Below, piece after piece: positions 11,346 through 23,400 of a stretch of DNA of 64,000 nt. A model generated the notes under the pieces. It made no database searches, had not been told where the DNA came from, and worked only from the letters and a program-made list of their open reading frames with translations. This stretch comes from Anseranas semipalmata (lineage: Eukaryota > Chordata > Aves > Anseriformes > Anseranatidae), in contig VXAA01004323.1 of NCBI GenBank assembly GCA_013399115.1, positions 5,867-69,866 on the forward strand, given 5' to 3'. How positions within the stretch are numbered: position 1 is the first letter of the stretch; each line of letters starts with the position of its first letter. Both the position numbers and the translations under genes were made by a program.

Positions 11346-14300
11346 AATTGTGTCAGCTCGACAACACATCCTCGTGTGTAGGTTTCAGTTAAATCACAGC
11401 ATCACTTGGAGCAGGGCTAGGAGAAGCCCTCCAGCGCCCACCAGTCTGCCCCGGTCCGTGGCAGGAGCGGCTGCTTTTAAATTGCTTCTGAGAGATGCCA
11501 GTCCAGCGCTTGACCTGGTCCTTGGGTACCAGCGCTACGTGCCCCGAGCGGTGGGTTTTCTCGTTCTGCTCCCACCACCTGTGTGGCCATTTCTTTGGAA
11601 AACCTCCTGGGACAGTGCTGCCAGCCCATCCCCTGGCGACGGCTCCCAGCACATCTTTTTCACACCTGTTAAATCCCTTTCTATAAGCCTTTTGCTGCTG
11701 TCTTACCACCTCTGAGTGCTGCCTTCCTCACCCCGCCAGCCCGGGACCTCTTTAGGGTGCATGCTTCTCTGCACCCCCAGCTTCCAGCCTCTTGCTGGCC
11801 AAGTTGTCCTTGCTGCTCTCCTGCTTGTCGGGTCTTTCAGGCACGGTGCCCCAAATTGGAGCTGAGGCCTTTGCACTGCTAAGTGGCGTGGAAGGATCAG
11901 CTCACGTGTCCTGCTTCCCTCTCTCTTGCCCGTGCTCTCCAATCCATCACCTCTGCTACGGCGGGGCACTGCTGGTAGGTGTCTGAGATCTTTTCCTGCA
12001 AACCTCCCCGATCAATTATTCCCATTTCCTTCCCCTCCCCTCGTATTTTGCCTCCATCCTCACTGAAGTGTGTCCTGTTTATTTCAGATCGTGTCTCCCA
12101 TTTGCCACAAATGAAATGACTTGCACAGATTTTCCTTGCTTGCTGCAGAGGAAACAGCCCGGCAAATTACAGATGCCACACAAACACTCACAGGTCCAAA
12201 AACCAGCTACACGCTTACTCTGGACTATGTGGGAAGTCAGGCTAAGTCGCATTGTCTGGGACTGAGTTCACTGCAGCATGCAAATCGGGGCTTAAAAGTG
12301 GTCAGGGAGACGCTGGACACAGGACGAACATGGGAAGTGCTACAGTTAAAGCTGTTGTTCTTCCCCAGCATCTGGCCCTGTTACAGCAGCTGACAAATCC
12401 CTTCCTGCCCCAGGACAGACGAGGCTCAGCTGTAAGCCACTGCGGTGCTCTGTGAGCTCCTGGTTAGGAGCTTCGTTGGTGTCAATCTTCTCCTGAAGAA
12501 GGCTTGGCACAGCGCTGCGTGGTGGAGGATGCTCATTGCTGCCTGCTGGCACCTCAGCCCGCGCAGCCGGCGGTGGTGTTGGGGTTGTGTTACACCATCC
12601 CTGTTCACATTCACAGTGACCCAGTGGCACTTGACTGCCCAGAAGGGTCTGAGGAAGAGCTGTGCAGAGAAGAAGAGGATTCACTTCAGCCTGACTCAAA
12701 TGTGGGGCCCAGAGACTTCATATCAGCCAGAAGCAGACAGGATAAAACAAGGCAGGAGAAAGCCAGCGACGTGCTGGTAGGCAGCTCCAGAAGTGCTCCC
12801 CTGGGGCATGGGCACCTGTGGAGCACCTTGCTTCCTTCCAGGAGACACTTCCAGAGATGAGCAGACCTGCCCTAAAGAAAACCCTGACCTAACCAACAAC
12901 TGCTCTGCAGGAAGCAACCCACGGCAGACCTGAATGTCAGCTCCCTGGTACAGTGATGGGGATGGGGCCAGGACTGGGGATGCTCCTGTCCCACTGGCAG
13001 ACCCAGATTCCAGATGCACCAGAGACCTGTCCCTACACGCGTCTTGTTCTGGCCCTGCAACCCAAGAGCATGGCATCTCCTGGATAAGGGCTGCAGACAA
13101 AGATGAGGTGCACCCTGACTAAAAAGCAGATCTAGATCCTGCGTTTGGGTAAGCTGTTCAGGCAGTCATTTTAATGACAATCCAGTCTTAAGATGCTGAT
13201 CTGACTCCAGCCCAAGTCCTTCTACTAAGCTCCTCGATATCCTGTTTAGAAAAGCATTATTAAAATCTAATTGCTCCATGCATATATTGCTGTTTCAATT
13301 ATAACAGAAGTAGAAGGGAGATGCAAGCAGTAATCAATCTCTCTGATGCTAATGCATATCCGAGGAAGGAACTGGCCACGGGAAAAGCCAATCCAACGTC
13401 ATCCACTAAAACCAGAGGGATACATTCATACTGACTGTCCATGCTGCCAACAGCACAATCACAGTGTGGCCACTGGTGGTCTCCCTGAACTGCTCTTTGA
13501 TTTGGGTTGCCGACCCAGGATGCTGCACCTGAATTAATTTCACATGTTCCCTGATGTGTCTCTGTTGTACCAAAACACAATTACTTCATTGCTATAGACC
13601 ACTTCAATCCATCTGCTCAGCCAGCTGCTGAAACCAATGGAGCTTCTTCACAACTGAGTATTGCAAAATAAAGGCAGGCTGCGAATAAAATGATGTAGAA
13701 GTCATTAAGGACCTTCAGGTGAGCACTTCCCAAGGTAATCTCTCCATTGCTCAGCGAGTCTCACCAGTACCACTGATGGAAGAAGGTCAGCCAGCAGCTG
13801 ACAGCTGGCAGCAGCAGCTATCTGACAAGTAATTGCCAGATTTAAGGACCAGAAGGATCCCGTTAGCAGAGTTTAACTGAAACTGATGCACACACCTAAC
13901 ACAAAGTGGGCAGATAAGCGACATTAAAAGAGCAACAGCAGTACAAAGCCTGTCACCTTACTGAGGCTGAAAACCTCAACGCACCAGCAGGCGTGGCCTG
14001 ATCCTTGCCCCACTCTTTGTGTTGCTGTAGCTGGGATAGAGGGAAATGGCTGGGGCAATGCTGCCAGGCAAGCAGCCAGTGCTTGTCCTGGAAGGCTCTT
14101 GGAGAAGGTATCTCCTCAGTGGAGATGGCAGCCGGGTACCAGTTCTGGCTGCAGATTCCCCCAGCATGGTCAGCTCATCATCTCAGGAGGGGTCACTTCT
14201 TCCTAGGCTCTCCTGTTTCCATTCCGAGCTAAGTCCAAGCATGGATCCTCCTGGTATTGTCCAGGTGTGAGGAGCTCCCTGAAACCCAGACGTGCTGCAG

Positions 14301-16369
14301 GTCTGGGAAGAAGCAGTAAAGGTTGAACAAGAACCTGGTGATGTTTCAAAACGCCTCAAGATGATAATCAAAATTGTTCTTCTCCATCAGCACTGAGGAG
14401 ATGCCTAAACTGACCTAGAGGAATGATGGAAACAACTGCTTGCTAGAAATAAAGTCGTAGCAGCCCCCTATATCCCACTGCTTCTCTGGCAAAACAGCTA
14501 ACCATGTGGATCTTGTGTGTAAATGCTGTGAGATGTAGACACCACAAACACCAAGGATACATGGTGCCTTCTCCAGGCACTTTGCTGATCATGCTCTTCC
14601 CCCTTGCTGTCGGGGAGCACTCAGCACCATTTGAGAGCTGGGTGAAACGCAGCCCAGCAGGGGTCGAGCCCGTTGCTTTACTGCATGCCCAGCACTGCGC
14701 AAATGCCTCTGCACCAAGAACAATCCTGAAAGGAGATGTTTTCACAGCTGGCAACCAAGCGGGAAACAAAAGAAAGACAGAAGGTGGCCATTTGTGCTCA
14801 GAAAATTAAATCCAAATTTAATTCCAGTAATTATACCTTCATTAACACCCTCTTTGCCATAAAGATGCATAAAATCCCAAAGTGAGTGCTGCAATTGCTC
14901 TGAAAGTGAGAAGAAGGTAACTGGGGAAATACCGCCAGCCCTTCCCTAGCCTGTAAAATCCTTAAGAAGCCTGGATCATTGTGAATGGTTATTGCTTGTA
15001 ATTTAACTTCCCCAGCAACCATCTGTAAATGAGCCAGACAACTAAAAATGCAGCGAGAGCAGCAGAGAGCCTGTAACGGAGCTGATTTATTGCAGCCTCC
15101 CCCGATTTAACTATAGACAAATGCAATGTTTCCTGTGTGACCAGCTGGGGCTTGGATCCTATTGTGGTGAATACAGCACAAGCCGAACTCTCACCCCTCT
15201 CCCCACTGAAATCACACCATGTTGGAGTCCACGATGAGTTTCTACAGCAGCTCCTGGCCTGGGAGTTGTGTGATATGAGAACGGCCAACATGTGAAACCC
15301 TGCAGGACAGCCAAGGGCCCTGGGACCACGTGTGAGCCCCAAGGGTAGGCATGGGAGTACTGACCGGGTTGGGATCTTTAATGTGATTCTGCTTCCTTGG
15401 ACTGCAGGAACTTGGTCTGAACTCTGCACCGAAGCAGGATCAAGCACAGCTGGCAGATGGTTTTGGTACTTTGTCTCGGTCTTTACAGAATTCACCGCCT
15501 TGATTTCAGCCCCGCTCCCCAGTGTTTCAAGGCCATGCGGAAATCTGATCCAAAGTCTTCCAAAATGCTTATGACCCCTCTGTGCTCCCAAGCCCTCCCA
15601 AGATTTTATAAGTGGACTGTCTGCTAGATCACCCAAGGTATGAATAGAAAGGTTGAAATGCCAGTGAGGACAACCAGCCCCCCAAGATAAATCTGCAGAC
15701 TGCTCTGAGATAGCATCCCAGGCTGAGGGTGAACCCCGGGCAACTGCTCTTTTGGGGTGATTTTTCAGCCGTAGCTCAGCCATGCACTCATCATGTACAT
15801 CAGCATCAAAAGTCTGAAGAAAGGCAAGTACACAACCTGCAGAGACACGTAAAGCCCACGACGGCTACAGGGTCTGAGGGTATTAATCACACTCAACCCC
15901 TGTGTAAAGCTATGGAATAAGAGAAGCTGTCAGTCTAGTAAGAAGTCTAGATGTTCAGTATATCATGTCATACAATGGATAAAGCTTTAGTGGATTTTCT
16001 CCAAAAGGCTGCAACATAAGCAGGCAGAATGTGCTAATTAAGAAACACTGGGTGAGTGTTAATGACAGAAGCTTTGGGAGGTGGGAGGAAGAGAAGAGGC
16101 TGAACCCGTCTCACCTCCTGTCCCCAGTGCTGTGTGCTGCCACATACTCAGTCACTGGAAAAAAGGGAAGGAGCTTCCTAGGAAGGAAAGTAAGATAAGG
16201 AGATGATAGCTGTGCTGGCTCAGTGCTTCTGTTCTCTGCTCCTGGTAATGAAAAACAGATTGTAAAAATCTTCATTTTTCAGCTAATGGTGGGAGGCTTC
16301 CAGTTTCACCTAAGGGAAGAGAGGCAGAAGGTAGTTCAACCTGAAATGAGATGTTAATAAACCAGAGTC

Positions 16370-16804
16370 CAGCAGAGACCACCAAGATGGCTGGGGGCTG
16401 GAGCACCTGAGGAGACACTGAGGGAGCTGGGCTTGTTCAGCCTGGAGAAGAGATGGCTTTGGGGTACCTAACAGGAGCCTGCCGGCACCCAAGAGGAGGA
16501 TATCAAGAAGATAGAGCCAGGTCCTTTACAGGAGTGCACAGCAGGAGAATGAGACACAACAACCATAAACTGAAACAGAGAAGGCTCCAACTTAACAAAA
16601 GGATGTTTTTCTCCACAGCAACAGTCAACCACTTGAACAGGGGCCCAGACAAGTTGTGGAGTATCCAGCCTCGGAGGTTTTCAAGACTAGAACAAGCCCT
16701 GAGCAACCTTGTCTGATCTTAGAGCTGACCTGATCTGAGCTGGAGCTTGGACTAGAGACCTCCCAACATCCCTTCCAGCCTGAATGTGTCTGCGGCTCTG
16801 TGAA
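16370..16804 (+). mobile_element. CR1 LINE 3' end, old, plus orientation
   Basis: The segment shows the CR1 3' region pattern in order: a GGCTGGAGCACCT block, GAGGGAGCTGGGCTTGTTCA then GCCTGGAGAAGAG, later TTCAAGACTAGAACAAGCC, and ATCCCTTCCAGCCT near the end, finishing with CTCTGTGAA. It is diverged, 5'-truncated (usual for CR1) and noncoding. A partly rearranged second copy lies at about 18407-18739 in the duplicated segment. Confidence 0.85.
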
Positions 16805-16828
16805 CCCAGGATGCTCTTCATCACCAAG

Positions 16829-16858
16829 TATATATTCAATCAATATATTGAATATATA
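16829..16858. repeat. AT palindrome, 12-bp arms
   Basis: TATATATTCAAT at 16829-16840 is perfectly complementary to ATTGAATATATA at 16847-16858, with a six-base loop, so it could form a cruciform or hairpin. The same palindrome is at 18764-18793 in the duplicate copy. Confidence 0.8.
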
Positions 16859-17268
16859 TGTACATCTGATTGCAGACAGAATTTCTAAGCAAACGTTCTC
16901 TTATCCATATGTTGTACGTAGTGTCATGACTGGTGCAATCCAGCCCTCAACAGGGCAATTCCCAGCCCCTGAGGAATGTTGGCACACTGTATGAAGGGAC
17001 AAGATCCCCAGTTCTCTCTTCCCAGGGTATCCAAAGGCTGTAGGCAGCTGTACAGTCCAGTTGTTAGAGGGGTAAAGAGAGGACAATGACAACTGGGAAG
17101 CAGTGGAGAAAACCCATGGGGAGCTGGAGCCTGAGGCAGAAGGCAAAAGGACACAAGAGAAAGCTGGGTTAAGAGTTTTTGAGAACTGACACCCCAGGGT
17201 TCAGAAGGTGAGGACTGTTTCCCTGTGCTTACTGGGAAGTGGGAAAGCTCCAGCCTGAAATAAATTAA

Positions 17269-17650
17269 NNNNNNNNNNNNNNNNNNNNNNNNNNNNNNNN
17301 NNNNNNNNNNNNNNNNNNNNNNNNNNNNNNNNNNNNNNNNNNNNNNNNNNNNNNNNNNNNNNNNNNNNNNNNNNNNNNNNNNNNNNNNNNNNNNNNNNNN
17401 NNNNNNNNNNNNNNNNNNNNNNNNNNNNNNNNNNNNNNNNNNNNNNNNNNNNNNNNNNNNNNNNNNNNNNNNNNNNNNNNNNNNNNNNNNNNNNNNNNNN
17501 NNNNNNNNNNNNNNNNNNNNNNNNNNNNNNNNNNNNNNNNNNNNNNNNNNNNNNNNNNNNNNNNNNNNNNNNNNNNNNNNNNNNNNNNNNNNNNNNNNNN
17601 NNNNNNNNNNNNNNNNNNNNNNNNNNNNNNNNNNNNNNNNNNNNNNNNNN
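17269..17650. other. Assembly gap (382 N)
   Basis: An unbroken run of N separates the two copies of the duplicated segment. True length and content are unknown. Confidence 0.99.
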
Positions 17651-19203
17651 GGACTGTCTGCTAGATCACCCAAGGTATGAATAGAAAGGTTGAAATGCCA
17701 GTGAGGACAACCAGCCCCCCAAGATAAATCTGCAGACTGCTCTGAGATAGCATCCCAGGCTGAGGGTGAACCCCGGGCAACTGCTCTTTTGGGGTGATTT
17801 TTCAGCCGTAGCTCAGCCATGCACTCATCATGTACATCAGCATCAAAAGTCTGAAGAAAGGCAAGTACACAACCTGCAGAGACACGTAAAGCCCACGACG
17901 GCTACAGGGTCTGAGGGTATTAATCACACTCAACCCCTGTGTAAAGCTATGGAATAAGAGAAGCTGTCAGTCTAGTAAGAAGTCTAGATGTTCAGTATAT
18001 CATGTCATACAGTGGATAAAGCTTTAGTGGATTTTCTCCAAAAGGCTGCAACATAAGCAGGCAGAATGTGCTAATTAAGAAACACTGGGTGAGTGTTAAT
18101 GACAGAAGCTTTGGGAGGTGGGAGGAAGAGAAGAGGCTGAACCCGTCTCACCTCCTGTCCCCAGTGCTGTGTGCTGCCACATACTCAGTCACTGGAAAAA
18201 AGGGAAGGAGCTTCCTAGGAAGGAAAGTAAGATAAGGAGATGATAGCTGTGCTGGCTCAGTGCTTCTGTTCTCTGCTCCTGGTAATGAAAAACAGATTGT
18301 AAAAATCTTCATTTTTCAGCTAATGGTGGGAGGCTTCCAGTTTCACCTAAGGGAAGAGAGGCAGAAGGTAGTTCAACCTGCAATGAGATGTTAATAAACC
18401 AGAGTCCAGCAGAGACCACCAAGATGGCTGGGGGCTGGAGCACCTGAGGAGACACTGAGGGAGCTGGGCTTGTTCAGCCTGGAGAAGAGATGGCTTTGGG
18501 GTACCTAACAGGAGCCTGCCGGCACCCAAGAGGAGGATATCAAGAAGATAGAGCCAGGTCCTTTACAGGAGTGCACAGCAGGAGAATGAGACACAACAGC
18601 CATAAACTGAAATAGGGAAGGCTCTAACTTAACAAAAGGATGTTTTTTGAATTTTTGAGAACTGACACCCCAAGGATCAGAAGGTGAGGACTGTTTCCCT
18701 NCATCCCTTCCAGCCTGAATGTGTCTGCGGCTCTGTGAACCCAGGATGCTCTTCATCACCAAGTATATATTCAATCAATATATTGAATATATATGTACAT
18801 CTGATTGCAGACAGAATTTCTAAGCAAACGTTCTCTTATCCATATGTTGTACATAGTGTCATGACTGGTGCAATCCAGCCCTCAACAGGGCAATTCCCAG
18901 CCCCTGAGGAATGTTGGCACACTGTATGAAGGGACAAGATCCCCAGTTCTCTCTTCCCAGGGTATCCAAAGGCTGTAGGCAGCTGTACAGTCCAGTTGTT
19001 AGAGGGGTAAAGAGAGGACAATGACAACTGGGAAGCAGTGGAGAAAACCCATGGGGAGCTGGAGCCTGAGGCAGAAGGCAAAAGGACACAAGAGAAAGCT
19101 GGGTTAAGAGTTTTTGAGAACTGACACCCCAGGGTTCAGAAGGTGAGGACTGTTTCCCTGTGCTTACTGGGAAGTGGGAAAGCTCCAGCCTGAAATAAAT
19201 TAA
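17651..19203. repeat. Near-identical duplication, copy 2 (right of N gap)
   Basis: This copy starts at the gap edge with the sequence found at 15614 and ends with the ATAAATTAA found just before the gap. It is 102 bases shorter than copy 1. The copy 1 block 16609-16766 is absent and is replaced by 53 bases (18648-18700) closely matching 17173-17224, followed by a single N at 18701. That pattern suggests a chimeric or patched assembly. Confidence 0.93.
18407..18739 (+). mobile_element. CR1 3' end in duplicate copy, internally rearranged
   Basis: This is the counterpart of the CR1 fragment at 16370-16804. It is intact to about 18647, then interrupted by 53 unrelated bases and an N, and resumes at 18702 with the CR1 terminal bases. 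About 158 bases of the element are missing. Confidence 0.8.
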
Positions 19204-22200
19204 GATGGGAGCTTATGTGATCGCTAGACATGTGGGGCAAGTATATCTTTCCCCACTAGGCTTATTTCAATGGCAGACAAGGGATAACATTGATTTAATG
19301 TCTCGTCCTTGACAGACCCATGCTTGCTTTTATAGTAACACCTTTTTATCTCTGAGTGCTTACAGTTTGATTTTTTAACACGTGAGCTAGTAAATAAGCC
19401 ACAATCAAGAGAACTGAAGAGTTCAGGAGTCTGTAAATCTCTTCATATAGAGCTACCTGGGCTGTTCCAAGCTGTGAATTTCTCTCTATAAAGGCTGTGA
19501 ATCTCTGTAATGCTGCCCATCAATCCCAGATCATTTCAAGAAGACCAAAGACAGAAATAGATTTAACAGATTTTAAGAAACGTTTATGATCCACACAGCC
19601 TCAGTCAGTAAACTCATCACACCAATGACTCCCCTTGAAGCTGAAACACACCTTCTAACAAGAGACAAGGAGTTTTGACTTGAAGGAGCTTGAGGAATGC
19701 AGATAAGCCAGTGCCCTCTCTAAATGTGTACGCCCTGCTCCTTGTTTGACTCTAGCTGCAGTCAGCTGCGAAATCCCATTATACCGCCTTCTGCTAATTT
19801 AAAGAGCCTTCCACTGTTGGGAATCCCTTCCACTTGCAGGTGCTTTTAAGCTGAGATCAAGTTATTGCCTAATTTATTTGCGAGGCCCTGAAGAGCTCCT
19901 TGAAATTATGTTTTCCAGACCACAGATCAACCCTGTTGTTCCTTCCAGACTTAGTTTGCATTTTTCATCACCTCCGCTGAAGTGTCAAACCCGGACACGT
20001 CAGTGTGCACTGCAGCCGGAGATGGATTTACTACTGCTGCTCCCAAACATGGGGTCCCGGTTTCATTCCTGCTCTGAATTACCCCAGTGAGGCAGCCAGA
20101 CGGTGTCTGGCTCCGTGTTTCGGTGTCACACTGGGAGTTCATGCTTTCCTCTACGAATTTTAAGCCTCTTTCAGCCTCTCCAGTTCCAGGATGCAACCCC
20201 AGTGCTGTGAGGGCTGGGGTGCATGGGAGTTACATTCCAGCCCCACCACCTCACCGCTGGCTGTGCTCTGATGGGTGTTGTTAAAACAACCCCGTGGTAC
20301 CTGGTCATCTGGGTTGGCCTCTGCGACCGTCTCGCCACTGGCACTATTTACTCAGCAGCAAGACTCACATCTGACACTGACAACACTATCAATAGGAACT
20401 GGGTCACGAAAATACCCTGCTGAACCTGTCAGACTCGTCTCCAGCGGGTGGAGATCTCTTAAGTGACCTCTTAAGATCTGCTGGTCCCAGCTCCCTTTAG
20501 CTGAATCCCTGCAGGTTTTGTGTAGTGTTTTTTCTTTTAAACAGGGTGTTTATTGTTAGAAGAAAGTCCATCTCAGACCCACACCTGAGAGACCATTATT
20601 CTTTCAGGCTGTAAGTAATGTCTTGCAGCAGGTTTATCACAGGCCCCAGTTAAATGGCATTTGCCAAGCAAGGCTGAGAGCCCACCAAGGGAGCAGTTGG
20701 TACACAGGGAACGTGGTGATGTTTAAGAGGCCTCATGCTGTTAGACAAGCAATTCTTTCCAAAGCAGGGGACACTGCTCAGATGCAATGTTTAAGTTTTC
20801 TCTGATTCCCTCAACCACACCTCACACGTCTGGCACTTCTGTACCACCTTTCAGCCCAGGCTGCCCAAGCCTTTTACTGACTCAGGGGTTTAGTAGCCCT
20901 TTTACTTACTTGCAGGGACAAGCAGGGACAAACTGGAGTGGGTGGTTTCACTGCAGCCTGCAGAAAGCAGAAGCTGTCACTGCAAAGCCCATGGGGACAC
21001 ACAGGGCTGGACCTTCTCCAATGAACCCCAGCCAGTGATTCCAACCTGGGTAAAGGGCAGGGATGGAGAGGAGAAGCCAACTGCTTCGCTCTTGGGAAAC
21101 CTCTGCTCAGCCTGTGACCTTAAATGTTGCAACTATTTCAGAGATAAAGGAATGAAAGTCTGGAGATCTCTCCAACAATCCCTCTCCCCTTCCCCCTTTG
21201 CAAGTAGGCAATGGTGGCGTCACAGTTTCTTGTTGCTTTTCTAACCCATCCAGCCCAACCTGCAACATCTGAGCCCTGCAGCCCTCATCTTGCCCTGGGA
21301 GCCCAGGGGTGCTGTGATGCGTGCTCACAGCATCCTCTGCCTTGCCAACTGCTCCCACCTCCCTCTCCTGTCTCCGTAATGCTTGCAGCTCCCCTCCGGC
21401 CACAGGCAAGCCCCAGCCAGCTCATGTGAGCCTGTCCTCGAGGTCTCCACAGTGCAAATTTGAGCTTCAGGACTCAGCCAACTCCTAGGGAATTACAGCT
21501 CAGACTAACCTTGCCTTAAAATGAAGATCTGGCTGCCTGCAGAAGATTCTCTGCGGCACCAGCCTCTGAAAAACCATGCCCAGCAGCACATCCGTGGCTA
21601 TGAGCAGGGTACAAACACCCTGAAGAATCACATTTCCCTACACGGGCAAGGGGGAAGTGGGATGGAGTTTCCCCTGCTGCTGCTTGAGGCATGACAGTCC
21701 CCTCTGCGAGGCTTTGTCCCTGCAGCCACCCCAGGATCCCCACCCTAAGGAAATGCTCTTCAGGCCTGAGCTGCCCCAAGCTCTCCCCACTGTGGGAGCA
21801 GGACCCAGGCCCCTCTCCTCCACTGGTGCTTTATTTGGGAAGCCATGGGAGGCTGGGCTGAGATGGCACCTCCATGGCCGTGCCTTTGCCCCCACGGCTG
21901 TGGGTGAGCTGAGGTTTCTCGAGCTGGGCCTCCCTTTTCCTTCCACAGCCCGAGTTTCCCAGGAGCTGTTGGGCCTGCAGTGCTTTCAGAGCACAGCTTT
22001 TCTCCTCGAACAAGCAGTTGTAACTGCAACCCAGTCCAACAGCCTTTTGCTCCCTGGCTCTGCTCTATTACGAACTCTAACTGTGCAGCATACCCCAGTG
22101 TTTTTTTTCTTAATGACATGAAAGGCACTAAATTATTAATTTCCTTCACTCCCACTGGCTGTCCTATGGTTTACCCAAGTCAGATAAAATGAGAGCCTTT

Positions 22201-22599
22201 GAGTTCCTTTCCCTGGCTTAGCAGTTTCCTTCAGCACAGATCAAAGCAGGAGGCCTAATCCTGGAGGGGGATGAGCATCCTCCAGTCTCACAGCTGTAGG
22301 TGGGGAGACTTCAGCTCCAGCTGAGCAAGGCACGGGTTAGAGTGTACTCAGCACAGGCTGGCAGAGAGAGGCAATGCCTTTTATCAGCTCAACTAATATC
22401 TATCTGGAAAATAAAAGACAAGCTTTAGGGCACATGCACTTGTCTTTTCTTCCCAGGTATATTTGTTTGTCTAATAAAGGGTGTTATCTCTGCCCACAGG
22501 CTTTGGCTTGCTTATGGTATTAGACCACCCTGGCTACAAGAGCCCCAGCCCCTTGGGAAGGCAGCTGTCTTCACATCGGCTTCATCTGAAGCGTTTGTC

Positions 22600-23400
22600 T
22601 TGAGGAATACCAGAGGATGACAGGGATTGAAAAAGCTGAAAAAAGGCAAATGCGGTAACTGTCCTAAAAAACGAGAATCACAGACCCGCCGGCTTAACCT
22701 CACTTTTCAGCAGACAAGTGGAACACGCCAACAACCTGTTTGTAAGTGCCTGCAAGGAGCTGCATCACAGCTAACACGGATTTGTACCAAATAAGTCACA
22801 CTGAACCAATCTGATTCCTTTTGCAACAAGATAATAGACCTTGTGGAAAGGAAAGACACAGATGCCATTTATCTCGACTTCAGGAAGACTTTGCCACTGC
22901 CTACTTTGATATTCTGATCCTCAAGTGAGACAAAAGATGTAGATAAAATGGGTGAAAGCTGGTAAGACCCAGCTGAATAGCTGTACCCAGAGCTGCCAGC
23001 ACAGAGGGATGTGTTGTGTGTAACACACACGGCTCCATGGTCTGCAGGGGATCTGGTCAGCGTTTCTGCTAGAGCTTGGACACTGGGACAGACGGGAAGG
23101 CTGCAGGTGTCCAGGAAGGCAGGACTGGAATTTGAAATGACCTTGATAGACTGAAGATGTGGCCTGGAAAACCTGTAGGTGATTTAACAGAGACAAATGC
23201 AAGATATTGTATGTGAGCAGGGAGAAGTCCCTGCACAAATACAGGATGGTGGGGAGGGAGCGTCCTGCTGACAGGGCTGGGGTTAGAGGGATAACCACCT
23301 GGATGGGATCTGGCACTCCTGTGCTGCTGTGAAACACTCAGAGCTGTCCCACCACAGAGAAATGGGAGCATCATGGCCAGGCAGTGAAATGATCCTGGTG
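22600..23400 (+). mobile_element. Decayed CR1-family LINE, reverse-transcriptase region
   Basis: Conceptual translation in shifting plus frames shows the CR1 reverse-transcriptase landmark IIDLVERKDTDAIYLDFRKT at 22831-22890, where active elements have YLDFxKAFD. A downstream FNRDKCKILYV-type block starts at 23183 and continues as SREKSLHKYRM. The frame is broken by indels and stops, so this is an inactive fossil. The outer limits are approximate because similarity fades on both sides. Confidence 0.75.

Larger units (their letters stand above)
15614..17268. repeat. Near-identical duplication, copy 1 (left of N gap)
   Basis: This stretch recurs almost base for base at 17651-19203. The offset is 2037 for the left part and 1935 after about 16767. 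Differences seen are a few single bases (for example in the stretches around 15974, 16342 and 16560-16590) and one rearranged junction. Copy 1 runs exactly into the N gap. It contains a plus-strand CR1 3' end and an AT palindrome. It is either a real tandem duplication with its junction in the gap or unmerged overlapping contig ends. Confidence 0.93.

Noticed and set aside
16924..17820. 298-codon minus-strand frame.
   Set aside because: It exists only because the N gap is translated as unknown residues; the two ends are unrelated pieces of the duplicated segment.
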